A stretch of DNA of 8,163 nt from Candidatus Helarchaeota archaeon (GTDB lineage Archaea > Asgardarchaeota > Lokiarchaeia > Helarchaeales > JABXJV01). Position 1 is the first letter of the stretch, and each line of letters opens with the position of its first letter. Below the pieces are notes generated by a model that was not told the origin of the DNA, did not search any database, and saw nothing but the letters and a program-made list of their open reading frames with translations. A program made the translations under genes and the position numbers. The stretch covers positions 1-8,163 of the forward strand of contig JABXJV010000574.1 of assembly GCA_013375355.1 (NCBI GenBank), written 5' to 3'. Below, in pieces: positions 5,750-8,163 of the stretch.

Positions 5750-5982
5750 AAATTTATCAATTACAATCTATCATTGGTGCAAACCTTGGAATCGACTTTG
5801 AATATTATAGCTTGATGATTTTCTTATTTGCATTAATACCTGCACTTACTGTATATATCTTTACTTTAGGAATCCGAAGGAAGAAAGCTAAAAAAGAGAA
5901 GATAAAACCACTTGAAAGAGCTGAACAATTAAAGAGAAAATCAGTTATCACGACTGAAGAGGAGTTTAAGGAGGCAATCTAA
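5728..5982 (+). pseudogene. Out-of-frame C-terminal part of the second ectodomain protein
   Basis: This frame, -1 to the upstream gene, is open from 5728 to TAA 5980-5982. From about 5812 it encodes a membrane helix (LMIFLFALIPALTVYIFTLGI), then a basic stretch RRKKAKKEKIK and a charged tail ending EEEFKEAI. This matches the helix-plus-basic-tail end of the preceding operon protein, so it is read as the detached 3' end of the same gene. The only in-frame ATG (5815) lies inside the helix and has no ribosome site, which argues against an independent small gene. The overlap in which both frames are open is 5728-5749, so the change of frame must lie there. Confidence 0.7.
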
Positions 5983-5983
5983 T

Positions 5984-6919
5984 ATGTATGCAATTGAGAC
6001 AGATAAATTGAAAAAAGTTTTTGGAACTTTTACAGCGTTAAAAGGAATTAGCCTGAAAGTCCCACAAGGGGTGTGTTATGGATTACTTGGTTTAAATGGT
6101 GCTGGAAAAACAACAGCAATTAAGTGCATCCTAGGTCTACTAAGACCGAATGGTGGAACAATAACCGTTTTTGGCGAAAAAAGAACTATTAAAACAAATC
6201 GATATATTGGATATTTGCCTGAAAGAGTAGAATATCATAAACACATTATAATACGAGATTTTCTCGCTTATATTGGATTACTAAATTTGCTTCCAAGAAA
6301 TGAAATAAAGAAACAAACCGAAGAATTATTGGAGTTTGTAGGCTTAGGGGGTTGGGGCGATTCTCCAATAGGCACTTTAAGTGCAGGAATGAAGCAAAGA
6401 TTAGGTTTTGCTCAATCATTGATGGGAAACCCAAAGTTGATAATTCTTGATGAACCTACTAGCAACTTAGACCCAGTAGGAAGAGATGAGATGCTTAATA
6501 AAATTAAGACAGTCGTTAATCAAGGAATTACCGTTTTTGTATCTAGTCATATACTATCTGAAATAGAGCGGGTTAGTGAGTATATTGGTATTATTGCTGA
6601 TGGGCATGTATTAGTTCAAGGAGCACTTAAAGATATTAAAAAAGAAACACAGATGAGCAAGACACCAACAGTTGAAATAGTTGTTAATGACCCTTCGAAA
6701 TTAATCTCAGTTCTCGAAGAAATAAATTATGTTTCAAATATAATGAGATCTGATTTTAAAATTTTAGTAGAAACTACCGATATCACCCAATTAGGAAAAG
6801 ATATTCCCAAAATTTTATTGGATAACAATCTTGAACTGATAAAATATTCACCACCTGTTAGTGGTTTACAAGAACTCTTCTTAAAAATAGTGGAGGAAAC
6901 TGCGTATGCAAAAAAATAA
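5984..6919 (+). CDS. ABC transporter ATP-binding protein
   Basis: This 311-residue cytoplasmic ATPase would power the ABC-2 permease encoded next. It has a full nucleotide-binding domain over about residues 1-220: Walker A GLNGAGKTT (36-44), a Q-loop region GYLPER (76-81, Glu in the usual Gln place, common in this subfamily), signature LSAGMKQR (132-139, Ala for the usual second Gly), Walker B LIILDEPTSNLDP (152-164) and the H-loop SSH (187-189). The remaining 90 residues form the C-terminal extension typical of ABC-2 drug, lipid or polysaccharide exporters. GGAGG (5970-5974) lies 9 nt before the ATG, inside the end of the frameshifted gene, whose stop is 1 nt before this start. The gene overlaps the permease gene by 14 bp. 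Family and export direction are well supported; the cargo is unknown. Confidence 0.95.
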   Translation: MYAIETDKLKKVFGTFTALKGISLKVPQGVCYGLLGLNGAGKTTAIKCILGLLRPNGGTITVFGEKRTIKTNRYIGYLPERVEYHKHIIIRDFLAYIGLLNLLPRNEIKKQTEELLEFVGLGGWGDSPIGTLSAGMKQRLGFAQSLMGNPKLIILDEPTSNLDPVGRDEMLNKIKTVVNQGITVFVSSHILSEIERVSEYIGIIADGHVLVQGALKDIKKETQMSKTPTVEIVVNDPSKLISVLEEINYVSNIMRSDFKILVETTDITQLGKDIPKILLDNNLELIKYSPPVSGLQELFLKIVEETAYAKK

Positions 6920-7988
6920 AGATAATAATTGGAGTATGTCCCAATCTGAAGTTCGGATAAATATTGCAAATAGTGAGAATAATAAAAGAATATCTAGGTT
7001 TAAACAAAGCATTACTCTATATATTCAAGAAATAAAGAACGCCATTACTTCTAAAATGTATATAGTTTTCGCGTTAATACTACTATTACCAATGGTTATA
7101 ACTTTAATTTCCTTTGCTCTTTCACAATATTCGGTGTACTTAAATAAAGTAAATATTCAATATTTTTTAAACGGGCCTTTTTATCTCTTGGGTTTTAGTA
7201 CTGATGGTGCGATTAACTCTTTTAGAGCGTTATTTTCAAGCGCAATGGGGATTTCTATAGGATTTGATATGACATTTGAAGACTTTGGATTTGCTACAAT
7301 ATTCTATTTAAACATACCTATGATTGCCATAGTTACAGTAATCGTTTGTGGAACGATTGCAGGAGATAGAGAGAAGGGAACCTTGGCAATTTACGCCTCC
7401 AAACCTATATATAGGACTCAGCTTGTGCTTATTAGGTATCTGGCTTTCGCTTTAATTAGTTTGATACTTACTGCCTTGGTATATTTCTGTATGTATTTTG
7501 TATATGCATTTTCAATCTTTGGTGCGATGGATCTGATTATTCCTGGAATCACAGGGACTATTGATATGCCAATAAATTTAACATTAGTAACATGGTGTTT
7601 TATTCTAGCCACAGGATCCATTTCGATATTAATTTCTTCTTTACTAAATCGAGCAGTTTTAGCTGGAGTCGTTTCATTAATTCTCTTAATGGTTCTTTCA
7701 ATTCTTACAAATATCTTAATGATGATCGTTGGTGCTGTAGCAGAGCCCTTGAAATATATAAACCTTCCAAGCATAGGGCGAGGTTTACTTTACGAATACT
7801 TATTGGGATATATCTTTTGGGACGGTCTTTTCAACATGGTAACAGAATTCGGATATTCCGCTGTTTTTCTTAATATGATGGTAGGACAAATAATCGATGC
7901 GGCACTTGGGTTGATAATGTTGATCAGTTTCATTACATTTCCACTGATTGGAGCTTGTCTGATAACAGAAAAACGCGAAATTCACTAA
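6906..7988 (+). CDS. ABC-2 type transporter permease
   Basis: This 360-residue integral membrane protein is the channel-forming partner of the ATPase. It has a cytoplasmic N-terminus of about 50 polar residues, then six likely membrane helices at about 51-72, 131-153, 176-204, 224-247, 249-277 and 328-353. A large loop of nearly 60 residues between helices 1 and 2 is typical of ABC-2 exporters. After helix 2, DREKGTLAIYASKPIYR (154-170) matches the conserved E-x-GT...PI-R coupling segment of the family, where the ATPase docks. The start has GGAGG 9 nt upstream (6892-6896), and the gene overlaps the ATPase gene by 14 bp, so the two are translationally coupled. It closes the operon. With only one permease gene, the transporter is probably a homodimer of permease and ATPase. 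Cargo is unknown. Confidence 0.92.
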   Translation: MQKNKDNNWSMSQSEVRINIANSENNKRISRFKQSITLYIQEIKNAITSKMYIVFALILLLPMVITLISFALSQYSVYLNKVNIQYFLNGPFYLLGFSTDGAINSFRALFSSAMGISIGFDMTFEDFGFATIFYLNIPMIAIVTVIVCGTIAGDREKGTLAIYASKPIYRTQLVLIRYLAFALISLILTALVYFCMYFVYAFSIFGAMDLIIPGITGTIDMPINLTLVTWCFILATGSISILISSLLNRAVLAGVVSLILLMVLSILTNILMMIVGAVAEPLKYINLPSIGRGLLYEYLLGYIFWDGLFNMVTEFGYSAVFLNMMVGQIIDAALGLIMLISFITFPLIGACLITEKREIH

Positions 7989-7991
7989 TTC

Positions 7992-8016
7992 TTTTTTTAA
8001 AATCTCTTTTTTTTTT
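7992..8016 (+). terminator. Poly-T terminator of the exporter operon
   Basis: Seven Ts (7992-7998) and then ten Ts (8007-8016) follow the permease stop codon within 30 bp. There is no clear hairpin. Tandem T tracts like this are the usual archaeal termination signal, and they mark the operon end before the next gene. Confidence 0.65.
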
Positions 8017-8111
8017 AATATTAATAGAAATAGAATTCTTATTTGAAACTTAAATTATTTATTTTTGTTATACTACAAGATTAATTAATTTATCAAATTT
8101 ATTTGTTTAAA

Positions 8112-8163
8112 ATGACAGAAATTTACCAGAAACTGGAAGAAATTTGCGGCAAACAGAATGTCT
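8112..8163 (+). CDS. Start of another gene, possibly an FAD-linked oxidase (cut by window edge)
   Basis: An open frame starts at ATG 8112 and reads MTEIYQKLEEICGKQNV to the window edge. The pattern L-E-x-I-x-G-x-x-N-V resembles the beginning of FAD-binding oxidases of the glycolate oxidase/lactate dehydrogenase (GlcD-like) type, but 17 residues are too few to be sure. No Shine-Dalgarno site is visible upstream; an AT-rich stretch near 8081-8093 is at the right distance for a leaderless promoter. It lies beyond the operon's poly-T terminator, so it is probably a separate transcription unit. Confidence 0.4.
   Translation, partial: MTEIYQKLEEICGKQNV

Noticed and set aside
5815..5982. Independent small single-helix membrane protein starting at ATG 5815
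   Set aside because: The ATG falls inside the membrane helix, has no ribosome site, and the frame is open well upstream to the end of the previous gene; a frameshifted C-terminus explains it better.
6377..6400. LSAGM instead of LSGGM in the ATPase signature as a sign of inactivity
   Set aside because: This substitution is tolerated in many ABC-2 ATPases, and all other ATP-binding motifs are intact.
8143..8153. TTTGCGGCAAA palindrome near the right edge
   Set aside because: It lies in the coding start of the truncated gene, is only 11 bp long, and cannot be evaluated without the downstream sequence.
1..8163. CRISPR arrays, tRNA or rRNA genes, insertion sequences
   Set aside because: No regularly spaced repeats, cloverleaf-like segments, transposase motifs or terminal inverted repeats with target duplications were seen on either strand.

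Overview
The window is AT-rich DNA that looks like the chromosome of an anaerobic archaeon. It shows TATA boxes about 26 bp upstream of inferred starts, Shine-Dalgarno sites matching the 3' end of 16S rRNA (GGAGG, GGTGA, GTGAT), poly-T terminators, a two-subunit ferredoxin-linked 2-oxoacid oxidoreductase beside an NDP-forming acyl-CoA synthetase alpha subunit, and exported proteins rich in N-glycosylation sequons. An Asgard-type archaeon is a reasonable guess, but nothing here proves the lineage.

Region 1 (1-3737) is a divergent metabolic block. On the minus strand iorA is followed directly by iorB (cut by the left edge); together they form indolepyruvate-type ferredoxin oxidoreductase, which turns aryl- or other 2-oxoacids into acyl-CoA, CO2 and reduced ferredoxin. 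On the plus strand, across a 122-bp divergent promoter region, is an alpha subunit-like NDP-forming acyl-CoA synthetase. It could convert the acyl-CoA to free acid while conserving energy as ATP or GTP. Its ATP-grasp beta partner is not in the window.

Region 2 (3752-7988) appears to be a self-contained regulated export module. A PadR-family repressor gene (minus strand) is divergent from four plus-strand genes. Two encode small proteins with an N-terminal hydrophobic segment, a sequon-rich ectodomain, a C-terminal membrane helix and a basic tail. The other two encode an ABC ATPase and an ABC-2 type permease. The genes overlap or nearly touch and mostly have strong Shine-Dalgarno sites, so they are likely one operon. 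The second ectodomain gene is broken by an apparent -1 frameshift: its membrane helix and basic tail lie in another frame just downstream.

The most striking non-coding signal lies between padR and the operon. Two 21-bp palindromes of the form ATATGT-N9-ACATRT start 30 bp apart and flank the operon's TATA box, inside a 53-bp imperfect dyad. This closely resembles known PadR operators (ATGT-N8-ACAT) and predicts repression of the exporter by blocking TBP/TFB binding.

Region 3 (7989-8163) holds a poly-T terminator and the first codons of another plus-strand gene, possibly a flavin-linked oxidase.
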